NCBI GenBank assembly: GCA_050250755.1
Contig: JBFWOB010000034.1
Location: 4,322-68,321 of the forward strand
Direction of reading: 5' to 3'
Length of the DNA: 64,000 nucleotides
DNA from: Ga0077555 sp050250755
Lineage (GTDB): Bacteria; Pseudomonadota; Alphaproteobacteria; Rhizobiales; Hyphomicrobiaceae
Below, in pieces: positions 1-8,918 of this stretch. The notes beneath the pieces were generated by a model, which was given only the letters and a program-made list of their open reading frames with translations, was not told the DNA's origin and did no database searches. The translations under genes were made by a program, and so were the position numbers. Numbering within the stretch: the stretch's first letter is position 1; each line of letters opens with the position of its first letter.

Positions 1-654
1 CGCCTGCTCGATACGGCCCTTGTTCATCAGCACGATGCGGTCGGCGACCTCTAATGCCTCGTCTTGGTCGTGGGTGACGAAAATTGAGGTAATCTGCAGT
101 TCCTCGTGCAGCCGTCGCAACCAGCGACGCAGCTCTTTGCGCACTTTGGCGTCAAGCGCGCCGAAAGGCTCATCGAGCAAAAGCACCTTCGGCTCTACGG
201 CGAGCGCACGGGCGAGCGCGATGCGCTGGCGCTGGCCGCCCGAAAGCTGGGTCGGGTAGTGGTCGGCAATCCAGCCGAGCTGAACGAGTTCTAGTAGATC
301 GGTCACGCGCTTCCGGATGGCGGTTTCCGAGAGCCGTTTCGAACGGCGCTTGACGCGCAGGCCGAAGGCCACGTTTTCGAACACCGTGAGATGCCGGAAA
401 AGTGCGTAGTGCTGGAAAACAAAGCCGACCTCACGCTCGCGCACATGCTTGTTCGACGCATCCTTGCCGTCGAGCAGGACCTGGCCTGTATCCGGCCACT
501 CGAGACCAGCGATGATGCGCAGCAACGTCGTCTTGCCGCAACCAGACGGGCCAAGCAATGCGATCAGTTCGCCCGACGGGAAGTCGAGCGAGACGTCGTC
601 AAGCGCGGTGAACTTGCCAAATGTCTTCCGAATATGGCGGACGGAAATGCTCAT
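1..654 (-). CDS. cysA: Sulfate/thiosulfate ABC transporter ATP-binding protein CysA (C-terminus cut by window edge)
   Basis: This is the ATPase that powers sulfate/thiosulfate import through CysT-CysW. I translated it directly on the minus strand: it begins MSISVRHIRKTFGKF and stays open to base 1, so 218 codons are visible and the C-terminal regulatory part lies outside the window. Walker A (GPSGCGKTTL), the ABC signature (LSGGQRQR), Walker B (VLLLDEP) and the switch histidine (FVTHDQDEAL) are all intact. The ATG at 654 overlaps the cysW stop as ATGA, so the two are translationally coupled. It is the last gene of the sbp-cysT-cysW-cysA run. Confidence 0.95.
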   Translation of the reverse strand, partial: MSISVRHIRKTFGKFTALDDVSLDFPSGELIALLGPSGCGKTTLLRIIAGLEWPDTGQVLLDGKDASNKHVREREVGFVFQHYALFRHLTVFENVAFGLRVKRRSKRLSETAIRKRVTDLLELVQLGWIADHYPTQLSGGQRQRIALARALAVEPKVLLLDEPFGALDAKVRKELRRWLRRLHEELQITSIFVTHDQDEALEVADRIVLMNKGRIEQA

Positions 655-1556
655 GTGTGCTGGTCCTCGCTTGTGGAGGTCTGACGGCCTGCTCGCCATT
701 CTATGTAGGTTTTAAGCGCGAGGGTCACGAGTGCGAGCAACGCAAGCAACGAGGCTACTGCGAAGGCGGCCGCAAACTGGTATTCATTATACAGGATCTC
801 GACATGCAGCGGCATGGTGTTTGTCAAACCGCGAATGTGGCCCGACACGACCGACACCGCGCCGAATTCACCCATCGCGCGCGCGTTACAAAGAATGACG
901 CCGTATAGCAGCGCCCACTTGATGTTCGGCAGCGTAACACGCCAGAACATCTGCCAACCGCTGGCGCCGAGTGTCAGAGCCGCCTCCTCCTCATCAGTAC
1001 CTTGGGCCTGCATAAGCGGGATCAACTCACGCGCCACAAATGGCACAGTGACGAACACTGTGGCCAGAATGATGCCGGGAACTGCGAAGATGATCTTTAT
1101 GCCTTGATCCGATAGCCACGGGCCAAACCACCCTTGGGCGCCGAAGACCAGTACGTAGATAAGGCCTGCGATCACGGGCGACACCGAGAACGGAAGATCG
1201 ATCAAGGTAGTGAGAAACGACTTGCCTCGAAACTCGAATTTGGCGATCGCCCACGCCGCTGCGAGGCCGAAGGTCAAATTGAGCGGAACGGCAATCGCTG
1301 CCGTCAATAGCGTCAGACGGATGGCCGCCACGGCGTCGGGTTCGACCAAGGCGGCGAGATAAACAGCCCAGCCGCGCCTCAATGCTTCAACGAAAACGGC
1401 GGCGAGCGGCAGCAGCAGGAAGGTGGCAAAAAAAGTTAGCGACACGACGATAATAATGATCCGCGCCACACCCGTCTCGCGGATTGCAGGTTTGCTCCTG
1501 TAATGGGTATGCCCCTGATGGCGGCCCGATGGGCCGGCAACTGTGGCGCCGGCCAT
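651..1556 (-). CDS. cysW: Sulfate ABC transporter permease CysW
   Basis: This inner-membrane permease partners CysT in sulfate/thiosulfate uptake. It has about six hydrophobic segments and the binding-protein-dependent permease EAA loop (EEAALTLGASGWQMFWRVTLPNI), which contacts CysA. I chose the ATG at 1556, giving 301 residues beginning MAGATVAG, because it overlaps the cysT stop as TGATG. A longer reading frame begins at 1589 but would run into cysT. The 3' end overlaps cysA by four bases. Length and order match the standard family. Confidence 0.93.
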   Translation of the reverse strand: MAGATVAGPSGRHQGHTHYRSKPAIRETGVARIIIIVVSLTFFATFLLLPLAAVFVEALRRGWAVYLAALVEPDAVAAIRLTLLTAAIAVPLNLTFGLAAAWAIAKFEFRGKSFLTTLIDLPFSVSPVIAGLIYVLVFGAQGWFGPWLSDQGIKIIFAVPGIILATVFVTVPFVARELIPLMQAQGTDEEEAALTLGASGWQMFWRVTLPNIKWALLYGVILCNARAMGEFGAVSVVSGHIRGLTNTMPLHVEILYNEYQFAAAFAVASLLALLALVTLALKTYIEWRAGRQTSTSEDQHT

Positions 1557-2392
1557 CAAGCAATCCTCCGAGAGCTGCGTCGCGTCCACGCCTGCAGCGC
1601 GTTGATCAGCAGCAGCAGGATGAACGAGACGACCAGCATGACGGTGGCAACCGCCGTGGCGCCGGCATAGTCGTACTGCTCAAGCTTGGTAATGATGATG
1701 AGCGGTGTGATCTCCGAGACCATCGGCAGATTGCCTGCAATAAAGATAACCGAACCGTATTCTCCGACGGCGCGTGCAAATGCGAGGGCAAAGCCTGTCA
1801 GGATTGCCGGCAGCAGCGTCGGCAGAACGACGCGGCAGATTGTCTGCCAGCGCGTCGCACCGAGGGAAGCTGCCGCCTCCTCGAACTCAAGGTCAAGATC
1901 CTCCAGGACGGGCTGAACCGTGCGAACAACAAACGGAAGTCCGATGAAGATCAGCGCGACGAGAACGCCGAGCGGCGTGAAAGCCACCTTGACGCCGAGC
2001 GGTTCGAGATACTGTCCAAGCCAGCCGTTCTTGGCATAGAGCGCCGTTAGAGAAATGCCGGCGACCGCTGTCGGAAGCGCAAAGGGCAGGTCGACGAGTG
2101 CATCGATAAGCGTCTTTCCGGGGAATGAGTAGCGCACGAGCGTCCAAGCGAGCAGGACACCGAATACGACGTTGATCGCAGCGGCAAGCAACGAGGCCCC
2201 GAAACTCAGCCTGTACGTTGCCACCACCCGCGGCGTCGACACGATGTCCCAGAATTCGCCAAGCGACAGCGTCGTTGTTCTCACAAATACGGCCGCCAGC
2301 GGAATCAGGACAATGAGCGAGAGATAGGCAAGGGTGAAGCCGAGCGACAAGCCGAAGCCCGGCAGCACCCGCCGCGAGGCCGTCATTGCCAT
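1556..2392 (-). CDS. cysT: Sulfate ABC transporter permease CysT (CysU)
   Basis: This is the second membrane subunit of the sulfate/thiosulfate importer, 278 residues with about six membrane segments. The EAA-type loop EEAAASLGATRWQTICRV is present near residue 180. The start overlaps the stop of the upstream sulfate-binding protein by one base (TAATG), and the stop overlaps cysW. These contacts put sbp, cysT, cysW and cysA in one transcript. A second in-frame ATG two codons downstream is an equally plausible start. Confidence 0.93.
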   Translation of the reverse strand: MAMTASRRVLPGFGLSLGFTLAYLSLIVLIPLAAVFVRTTTLSLGEFWDIVSTPRVVATYRLSFGASLLAAAINVVFGVLLAWTLVRYSFPGKTLIDALVDLPFALPTAVAGISLTALYAKNGWLGQYLEPLGVKVAFTPLGVLVALIFIGLPFVVRTVQPVLEDLDLEFEEAAASLGATRWQTICRVVLPTLLPAILTGFALAFARAVGEYGSVIFIAGNLPMVSEITPLIIITKLEQYDYAGATAVATVMLVVSFILLLLINALQAWTRRSSRRIA

Positions 2393-3405
2393 TATCTCTT
2401 CACCACGATCTGGTCATAGATGCCACCTTCGCCAAAGTGCTTCTTATTCGCCACGGCCCACCCACCGAGTTTCTCGTCAACAGAGAATGTCTCGATGGCG
2501 GGAAAGCGCTCAGCGAACTCCGCGAGCACCTTGGGATCGCGCGGACGGAAGTTGTGCTTTGCAATGATCGTCTGACCTTCCGCCGAAAATAAAAACTCCA
2601 GATAGGCCGTCGCCAGTTTGCGCGTGCCGCGCTTGTCGACATTCGTGTCAACGACCGCAACCGGGGCAGAACCGTCGATGCTGAGCGATGGATAGACCAC
2701 ATCGAACTTATCGGCTCCGAGTTCTTTCTGGATGGAAATGGCCTCGTTTTCGAAGGTGATCAATGCGTCCCCGACATCACGCTGCGTGAAGGTGGTTGTG
2801 GCACCTCGCCCGCCGCCGTCGAAGACAGGGACGTTGGCGAACAGCTTCGTGACGAAGTCGCGTGCCTTGTCCTCACTACCTTTCTTGAGTAGCGCGTAGC
2901 CCCAGGCGGCGAGGTAGGTATAGCGGCCGTTGCCGGAGGTCTTTGGATTAGGGACGATCACCTGCACGCCCGGACGAACCAGGTCACTCCAGTCCTTGAT
3001 CTGCTTCGGATTGCCCTTGCGGACCAGAAAAATGGACGTCGTGGTGTAAGGAGTAGCGCCGTGAGGGAACTTTTCGCGCCAATTCTTGGCGACCAAACCG
3101 CCGCGTTCCACCAGGATGTCGATGTCTGGCGACTGGTTCATCGTGACCACGTCCGCCTCAAGGCCACCGATCACGGAGAGCGCCTGGCGGCTCGATCCAC
3201 CGTGGGATTGGTTGACGATAGCGCTCACGCCGAGCGTAGATTTGGCATACGCGACAAATGCTGGATTGATCTCTTTATAGAGTTCACGTGCCACGTCATA
3301 AGAGACGTTGAGGAGCGCGATTTGTTGCGCGCAGGCGGCGAAAGCGAAAAGGAAGCTGAACGAAATCAGAAAGCCCGTCCACGTCGACAGATGCCGAAGG
3401 TGCAT
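2392..3405 (-). CDS. Periplasmic sulfate-binding protein (first of two)
   Basis: This 337-residue periplasmic solute-binding protein delivers sulfate or thiosulfate to CysTW. A cleavable signal peptide is visible at residues 1-26, ending FAACAQQ. The Sbp/CysP family signature follows (LLNVSYDVARELYKEINPAF), with the oxyanion-binding loop around QSHGGSSRQA. It is directly coupled to cysT. A paralogue lies just upstream at 3696-4730. Sbp versus CysP specificity cannot be decided from sequence alone. Confidence 0.92.
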   Translation of the reverse strand: MHLRHLSTWTGFLISFSFLFAFAACAQQIALLNVSYDVARELYKEINPAFVAYAKSTLGVSAIVNQSHGGSSRQALSVIGGLEADVVTMNQSPDIDILVERGGLVAKNWREKFPHGATPYTTTSIFLVRKGNPKQIKDWSDLVRPGVQVIVPNPKTSGNGRYTYLAAWGYALLKKGSEDKARDFVTKLFANVPVFDGGGRGATTTFTQRDVGDALITFENEAISIQKELGADKFDVVYPSLSIDGSAPVAVVDTNVDKRGTRKLATAYLEFLFSAEGQTIIAKHNFRPRDPKVLAEFAERFPAIETFSVDEKLGGWAVANKKHFGEGGIYDQIVVKR

Positions 3406-3695
3406 GATACCTCTCGCTCAAAGCGTTTGCATTGCTCAAGGACGAGTTATGAGAGCGGAGCGCGCGGCGTCGCAAAGAAGAATAAGTGACATCTTTATGC
3501 TCCGCTTTTCTATTGAGCAGGTTGGCTGAGCGGCCGATTTTCGGCGTACCCGCACTCCCATAAAATTCGACAGCCAATGGCGGGCGTCAGGCGGGAGGTC
3601 GCAGCTCGCCGCCACCAACCTTCATCGGCACCCGTCCATCGCCTCCGCAGTCATTGCTGGTTCTTGGCTATCAACTCCCGAACAGGACAGATTGC

Positions 3696-4730
3696 TCAAC
3701 GCCGCGTATAGATTTGATCGAAAGTGCCGCCGTCGGAGAAATGATCCTTCTGCGCCTTCTGCCAGCCACCGAAGACATCATCGATCGTGATCAGATCGAC
3801 CTTGACGAACTGGCCCTTGAATTTCTCCGCCACCTTGGGATTGCGCGGGCGATAGAAATTCCGAGCGGCGATCTCCTGACCCTCCTCCGTATAGAGGAAC
3901 TTCAGATAGGCGTCGGCGACTTTGCGCGTGCCGTGCTTATCGACCACCTTGTCGACGATCGCAACGGGCGGCTCGGCAAGGATCGACAAGCTCGGCACAA
4001 CGATTTCGTACTTGTCCTTACCGAGCTCCTTGAGAGCCAGGAACGCCTCATTTTCCCAGGAAATGAAGACATCGCCGATGCCGCGTTCGGTGAATGTCGT
4101 GGTCGAACCTCTCGCGCCCGAATCGAGAACTTTGACATTCTGGTAAATCTTCGTAACCAGCTCGCGAGCCTTGGCATCGTCGCCGCCCGGTTGCTTGAGC
4201 GCATAGGCCCAGGCAGCGAGATAGTTCCAGCGTGCTCCACCAGATGTCTTGGGGTTCGGCGTAATGACCTCGACGCCGGGTTTTGCCAAATCGTTCCAGT
4301 CTTTGATCTGCTTCGGATTGCTCTTTCGCACAAGAAACACGATTGTCGAGGTGTAGGGTGAGGAATTATCCGGCAGGCGCTTCTGCCAGTCGGTCGGGAA
4401 AAGTTTCGCCTTCTCGGCTATCGCGTCGATATCGTAGGCAAGTGCCAATGTCACGACGTCCGCCTCGAGGCCGTCGATCACGGAGCGTGCTTGTTTACCC
4501 GAACCACCATGAGATTGACGGATGCTTACATCGCCCCCATTTTGCGCAGACTTCCAGTGCTTGATGAAAGCGGCGTTGAACTCCTGATACAGCTCTCGCG
4601 TCGGGTCATACGAGACATTCAGGAGCGTGACCGACTGGGCCCTGGCAATCCCGGCAATCGCTACCAAGCCCAACACGGTGGCTACGCCAACTGCGGCGAA
4701 CTTCCAGCGCAATGGCAAGAGCTTCGTCAT
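3696..4730 (-). CDS. Periplasmic sulfate-binding protein (second of two)
   Basis: This is a 344-residue paralogue of the adjacent sulfate-binding protein, with the same landmarks: LLNVSYDPTRELYQEFN and RQSHGGSGKQA. I chose the ATG at 4730 (MTKLLPLRWKF) over a longer frame to 4796. It has a GGAGA ribosome-binding site about 7 bases upstream and gives a proper signal peptide ending ARAQS. The 290 bases separating it from the next binding-protein gene show no gene and could carry a second promoter. Two binding proteins feeding one CysTWA complex is known from enterobacteria (Sbp plus CysP) and may be the arrangement here. Confidence 0.92.
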   Translation of the reverse strand: MTKLLPLRWKFAAVGVATVLGLVAIAGIARAQSVTLLNVSYDPTRELYQEFNAAFIKHWKSAQNGGDVSIRQSHGGSGKQARSVIDGLEADVVTLALAYDIDAIAEKAKLFPTDWQKRLPDNSSPYTSTIVFLVRKSNPKQIKDWNDLAKPGVEVITPNPKTSGGARWNYLAAWAYALKQPGGDDAKARELVTKIYQNVKVLDSGARGSTTTFTERGIGDVFISWENEAFLALKELGKDKYEIVVPSLSILAEPPVAIVDKVVDKHGTRKVADAYLKFLYTEEGQEIAARNFYRPRNPKVAEKFKGQFVKVDLITIDDVFGGWQKAQKDHFSDGGTFDQIYTRR

Positions 4731-4897
4731 TCTCGATCTCCGATAGTTCCAAGTGCTATGTCGCTTCGCAGAATGAGAACAGGCTGACGCGCACAATGAA
4801 CGCCGTGGGGCCGACGGATGATTGCGTCGGCGCTGTGTCCTCTCACTATTGCGAGGCCGCGCGGATCAGGTTCGTCAGCCCCGGATTGGGCATGCCT

Positions 4898-5803
4898 TCA
4901 CTCCGTGCCACCTGCATGGCGCGCGCGCAATCCTGCTGCCGCTAGTGACTCGCCTTTAATAGTGACTCTCGACCCGGACCGCGTCTGCGGAAAATAATCC
5001 CAGATCGCCAAATGCTGGACCGCTCGGTTATCCCAGAATGCAACCGAGTCCGGTGCCCAGCGAAAGCGAATTTGGAAATCAGGCTGCTCGGCATGATTGA
5101 ACAGGAACTCGAGCAGCGCATCGCTTTCGGATTCGGATAGCTCGTTGATACGTGCTGTGAACAGCCGATTTACAAACAACGATGGGCGGTCGGAAATAGG
5201 ATGTCGAATAACAACCGGATGGACGGCTGACGGAAAGGTCCGCCCACGGTCATCGACGCCGAGGATGGAATTCCTGCGGCGATAGTTTCTCTCTCCCGAG
5301 TGTGTCGCGGTCAAGCCAATCAGGAACGATCGGAGTGGTGCGGAGAGCGCATCGAAGGCTGCGGCCGAGCTTGCAAAAAGCGTATCGCCGCCCGTCTCAG
5401 GCACGATCCTAAGATGCAGAATGCTTCCGAGTGGAGGTGCGGCAAAACATGAAACGTCGCTATGCCAACGCTCTCCAGCGATGATCTTGGAATTTGCATC
5501 GGCATGAATCGGCAGCACTTCTGGATGCGCCTCAGGCCCTGGAGTGTTCGGGTGAATATCGAGTTCTCCGAACAATCGGCCAAATCGCTTCTGGCTTTCG
5601 AAATCGAAGTCCTGATCTCGAAAAAAGAGGACTCCGTAATGTCCGAGAGCCGTGCGAAGTTCGGCGACTTGCGTTTCGTTCAGAGGGCGCGCGAGGTCGA
5701 TACCCTCGATTTCGGCACCGAGGAATGGTGAAACGGGGCGTGCTGTGAAGGTTGTCGCAACAGGCGTTGAATTGGTCCGTGACACTCTATGATGAATTGT
5801 CAT
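4898..5803 (-). CDS. TauD/TfdA-family Fe(II)/2-oxoglutarate dioxygenase
   Basis: TauD-family enzymes hydroxylate a sulfonate or sulfate ester so that it breaks down and releases sulfite or sulfate. The 301-residue protein shows the family opening PFLGAEIEGIDLARPL, the metal-binding HxD in ERWHSDVSC, and a C-terminal WDNRAVQHLAIWDYFP holding the distal histidine, followed by the 2-oxoglutarate arginine region. The ATG at 5803 overlaps the stop of the permease gene as ATGA and has a GGGGA site about 9 bases upstream, so I prefer it to the ATG at 5818. Operon position with a sulfonate-type ABC importer supports a taurine or alkanesulfonate role, but an alkylsulfatase (AtsK-like) role is possible. 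Confidence 0.88.
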   Translation of the reverse strand: MTIHHRVSRTNSTPVATTFTARPVSPFLGAEIEGIDLARPLNETQVAELRTALGHYGVLFFRDQDFDFESQKRFGRLFGELDIHPNTPGPEAHPEVLPIHADANSKIIAGERWHSDVSCFAAPPLGSILHLRIVPETGGDTLFASSAAAFDALSAPLRSFLIGLTATHSGERNYRRRNSILGVDDRGRTFPSAVHPVVIRHPISDRPSLFVNRLFTARINELSESESDALLEFLFNHAEQPDFQIRFRWAPDSVAFWDNRAVQHLAIWDYFPQTRSGSRVTIKGESLAAAGLRARHAGGTE

Positions 5804-6621
5804 CGTTGTAGTCCCCATTTACGTACCGTGCGGTACTCGATGCTGCGGAAGATGACGACTTCAACGAAAAGGCCGATGAGAATGACGACGGCCAATCCGG
5901 CAAAGACCTTGTCGGTGTAGAGTTCATTGCGATTGCGAAAGATGAACCACCCGAGCCCGCCGGACCCAGACGTCGCGCCGAATACAAGCTCGGCGGCGAT
6001 GAGCGTGCGCCAGGCAAAAGCCCACCCGATCTTCAAACCAGACAGAAGCGACGGAAGCGCAGCTGGCACGAGTATCAGCGCCACGTAGCGGATACCGGTC
6101 AGCCCGTAATTCCGGCCAACGAGGCGCAGGGGCTCGGGAACACTCTCAAATCCTGCGAGCGCCGCCAGAGCAAAAGGCCATATCACCGCGTGGCAAAGAA
6201 CGAAAAGGACACTCGCTTCCCCGAGTCCGAACCATAAAAGCGCCAGAGGGAGCAGTGCGATCGCCGGCAGTGGATTGAAGCCTGCGGTAAGCGTTTTCAA
6301 TCCGTCGCGAAGAAATCCACTCGCGGTTGCCCCGCCCACCAGCAGAAGCGAAATACCGATCGCGAGCGCATAACCCTTCACCAGAATGAGAAGGGAGTGG
6401 TAGGTCGCCGCGACCAGATCTTCGTTGGCAATCGCGTCGATGAGAGCAGAACCCACAGTTGTAAACCGAGGTAACATAATCGGGTTGTTTTGAATGATGG
6501 CCGCGACTTCCCAAACAACGGCGAGCGCGATCAGGAAGGCGGCGCGACGGAACAGCGGATGCCTCGCCACGACCTGTAAGCGCGAATTGGCGGGCGCAGC
6601 ATAAGCGCTCGATGTTGCCAT
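5800..6621 (-). CDS. Sulfonate/taurine-type ABC transporter permease
   Basis: This is a 273-residue inner-membrane permease of the SsuC/TauC family with about six membrane segments. The ATPase-contact loop is near GRNYGLTGIRYVALILVPAA. It sits between its ATPase (start of this gene 2 bases after that stop) and the TauD-like dioxygenase, with which it overlaps by four bases. Together with the binding protein at 7522-8529 it forms a complete importer. The substrate, probably an organosulfonate, is inferred from the dioxygenase neighbour and the surrounding cys genes. Confidence 0.88.
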   Translation of the reverse strand: MATSSAYAAPANSRLQVVARHPLFRRAAFLIALAVVWEVAAIIQNNPIMLPRFTTVGSALIDAIANEDLVAATYHSLLILVKGYALAIGISLLLVGGATASGFLRDGLKTLTAGFNPLPAIALLPLALLWFGLGEASVLFVLCHAVIWPFALAALAGFESVPEPLRLVGRNYGLTGIRYVALILVPAALPSLLSGLKIGWAFAWRTLIAAELVFGATSGSGGLGWFIFRNRNELYTDKVFAGLAVVILIGLFVEVVIFRSIEYRTVRKWGLQR

Positions 6622-6623
6622 CT

Positions 6624-7517
6624 CTAGCGCTCCCCACCTTCGCCAAGAGGTCCGGCCTCGAACAATAGATCGTGCACCTCGCCGGAAAGCCGATCAAATT
6701 CGGGACTACCCTGGTTGGCAAATGTAAATGAACCAGTATCGCGAGCGCCTATTGTCCTTCCCGGATGTGCCGACAAGAGGTGAAGTTTAGTCCCGATGAC
6801 GATGGCTTCCTCGATCGAATGCGTCACGAACAGCAATGTTGCCCGCACCTCTGCCAGGACCGACAACAGTTCCTCCTGCAGCTTCCGCCGAGTTAACGCG
6901 TCGAGAGCCGCAAACGGTTCGTCCATCAGCAAGATGTCGGGTTTGATCGCGAGGGCGCGTGCGATAGCAACGCGCTGCTTCATTCCTCCGGAAAGTGTAT
7001 GCGGATAAGCATTGCGTGCTCGCATCAACCCAACCGATTGGATCGCAGCTTCTGCGGCCTCGCGTGCCTCCTTCCGCGACAATCCCCGTGCGATGCGCAA
7101 AGGAAAGGCGACGTTATCGAGAACAGTCTTCCACGGCAGCAGTTGGTCGAATTCCTGGAAGACAACGACACGATCGGCGCTAGGCGCCATTACAGCCTGG
7201 CCACGAACCAGAATGGTACCCGACGACGGCGTTATAAATCCGGCAACCGTCTTGAGGATGGACGATTTCCCGCAGCCCGACGCGCCAAGCAAAACAAGTC
7301 GATCGCCCTCGCTTATCTCGAAGCTGACGCCCTCGACCGCGCGCAGATGGCCCTTCTGCGTAGGGTAGTCGAGCACAAGATGATCGACCTCAAGGACGGC
7401 TGTATTGAAGTTGCTTTGGGCGCTTCCATCGACGGCCTTCGGAAAGTTTCGGCCGATTGTGGCAGAAGGCTCCAATACCTGTCGCTTGAGGGCGCCGACG
7501 CCTGATGCGATCGTCAT
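6624..7517 (-). CDS. Sulfonate/taurine-type ABC transporter ATP-binding protein
   Basis: This is the ATPase of the adjacent sulfonate-type importer, 297 residues from the chosen start. Walker A (LLGASGCGKSS), the signature (LSGGMKQRVAIARAL), Walker B (ILLMDEPFAALD) and FVTHSIEEA are intact, as in SsuB/TauB. I chose the ATG at 7517, five bases past the stop of the binding-protein gene and preceded by an AAGGGAG site. A longer frame to 7547 would overlap that gene. The first 40 residues before the ABC fold are low in recognisable features. Confidence 0.9.
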   Translation of the reverse strand: MTIASGVGALKRQVLEPSATIGRNFPKAVDGSAQSNFNTAVLEVDHLVLDYPTQKGHLRAVEGVSFEISEGDRLVLLGASGCGKSSILKTVAGFITPSSGTILVRGQAVMAPSADRVVVFQEFDQLLPWKTVLDNVAFPLRIARGLSRKEAREAAEAAIQSVGLMRARNAYPHTLSGGMKQRVAIARALAIKPDILLMDEPFAALDALTRRKLQEELLSVLAEVRATLLFVTHSIEEAIVIGTKLHLLSAHPGRTIGARDTGSFTFANQGSPEFDRLSGEVHDLLFEAGPLGEGGER

Positions 7518-7521
7518 GCCG

Positions 7522-8529
7522 TCAGCTCCCTTTACGCTCGTGGACATCCTCGAAGAAATAATCGCGCCAATCCGATGGCGTGTTCTTCAAGGCTCCAATT
7601 CCCTTGAGAAATTGGGCAAAGGCCAGCGTATTGTGCGGCGTCGCCCCGAATTTCAAGTCGGGACTCTTTAGAATAGCGAGCAGAAATTCCTTATCGAGCT
7701 TCGACTGCTCCACTCGGATATAGGTGTCGACTGCTGCTTCAGGCTTCTCGTTTACGAATGCTATTGCCTCGTCCAAAGCTGCGATAAAGGCCCGATAGGT
7801 CTTAGGGCTGCTGCTCCTGTATTTGGCTCGCGTATAAAGTGCAACCGACGTCGTGGGGCCGCCAAGAATGGCGAACCAGTCCGTAATCCGACGCACGCCG
7901 GGAACGTTCAACGCCTGCTGCTGATAGGGCGCGTTGGAGAAGTGGGCGGTAACCGTTCCATTCTTCGAGATCAATGCTTGCGTTGCATCGGGGTGAGGCA
8001 GAGACACTGTGATTGGATCGAATTTCGCAAACTGCTCCCGCCCAAATGTCTTTGCCGCCGCCAGCTGAAGTGCGCGCGCTTGGACGGAAACACGTATCGA
8101 TGGCACTGCGATCCGGTCGTTTGGACCGAAGTCTTCGAGGCTTGAGACCTTCGGATTTGATGTCAGAAGTGCAAAATTGACATCCGCCAGAGCCGCTATA
8201 CCACGGACATCCTCGTTGCCCTTGGTGCGATCCCAGATCGTAAGGAGTGGCCCAAGGCCCGCAGTTACGATATCGACAGCCCCCGAAAGGAGCGCGTCAT
8301 TAGCGGCTGCGCCGCCGCTCACCTTTGTCCATTCAGTTTTGATATCAACCCCGAGCGCCTTTCCGTGTTTCGCAATCAGGTTCTGGTCCTTGATCACGTG
8401 CAGCGGCAAATAGGAGATGCCGAACTGCTCTAGAATGCGTATAGTCCCCTCTGCTCGTAGCGGGCTCGCCGCTGTTGCGACAAGAAGCCCTGAGAATAAT
8501 GCGAAGATTGCTCGTTTGCCCCGGATCAT
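7522..8529 (-). CDS. ABC transporter substrate-binding protein (SsuA/TauA/NMT1-like)
   Basis: This 335-residue periplasmic binding protein has a clear signal peptide (MIRGKRAIFALFSG...SPLRA). The mature part matches the NMT1/SsuA fold: an N-terminal ILEQFGISYLPLHVIKDQ strand-helix and a conserved AVDIVTAGLGPLL loop. It is the first gene of the four-gene minus-strand operon that continues with the ATPase, permease and TauD-like dioxygenase. A taurine or alkanesulfonate ligand is inferred from context. Confidence 0.87.
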   Translation of the reverse strand: MIRGKRAIFALFSGLLVATAASPLRAEGTIRILEQFGISYLPLHVIKDQNLIAKHGKALGVDIKTEWTKVSGGAAANDALLSGAVDIVTAGLGPLLTIWDRTKGNEDVRGIAALADVNFALLTSNPKVSSLEDFGPNDRIAVPSIRVSVQARALQLAAAKTFGREQFAKFDPITVSLPHPDATQALISKNGTVTAHFSNAPYQQQALNVPGVRRITDWFAILGGPTTSVALYTRAKYRSSSPKTYRAFIAALDEAIAFVNEKPEAAVDTYIRVEQSKLDKEFLLAILKSPDLKFGATPHNTLAFAQFLKGIGALKNTPSDWRDYFFEDVHERKGS

Positions 8530-8918
8530 TGTTGAGGTCCGTCGTTTTATATTCAGGAAATAATTCTATTACACGCTGATCCTCCGCGCCTTAACGAAGT
8601 TATCTGTATATCCATATCATGATTATAGAATATTTTTGTTCATTCACCGTTGTGCGCAACGGCTTCACCGATTTGTCCATCTCGCGCAGAAGACCGCAAC
8701 TAAAGTGTCTCTTTGCGTGGAACTGATTGCTGCTGCCGCGACGGCAAATGCATTGGCTGGGCGCGTCGACGGCCAACGGATTGGACACAATGCGAGCGCT
8801 GTCCCTACGTCATGCGCGACCGCGCGGCAGTCCTCGGCCTCGACGCCAGCATCATGCGTTCGAAACGTCCAGATCACTCGTGATTGCGCGCAATAACGGC
8901 AACGAAGAACCGGGCTTT
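8530..8918. other. Intergenic region between cysI and the sulfonate transporter operon
   Basis: The region has 389 bases and no credible gene; the short frames here lack family features and ribosome-binding sites. The part nearest 8529 (about 8540-8640) is markedly AT-rich for this genome and has ATTCTAT and ATAGAAT blocks about 60 bases apart. It is the natural place for the sulfonate operon promoter and a CysB-type LysR site, but I cannot define either. Confidence 0.4.

Noticed and set aside
3406..3695. A small gene or riboswitch between the two sulfate-binding proteins
   Set aside because: No SAM-type riboswitch core or coding signal could be made out.
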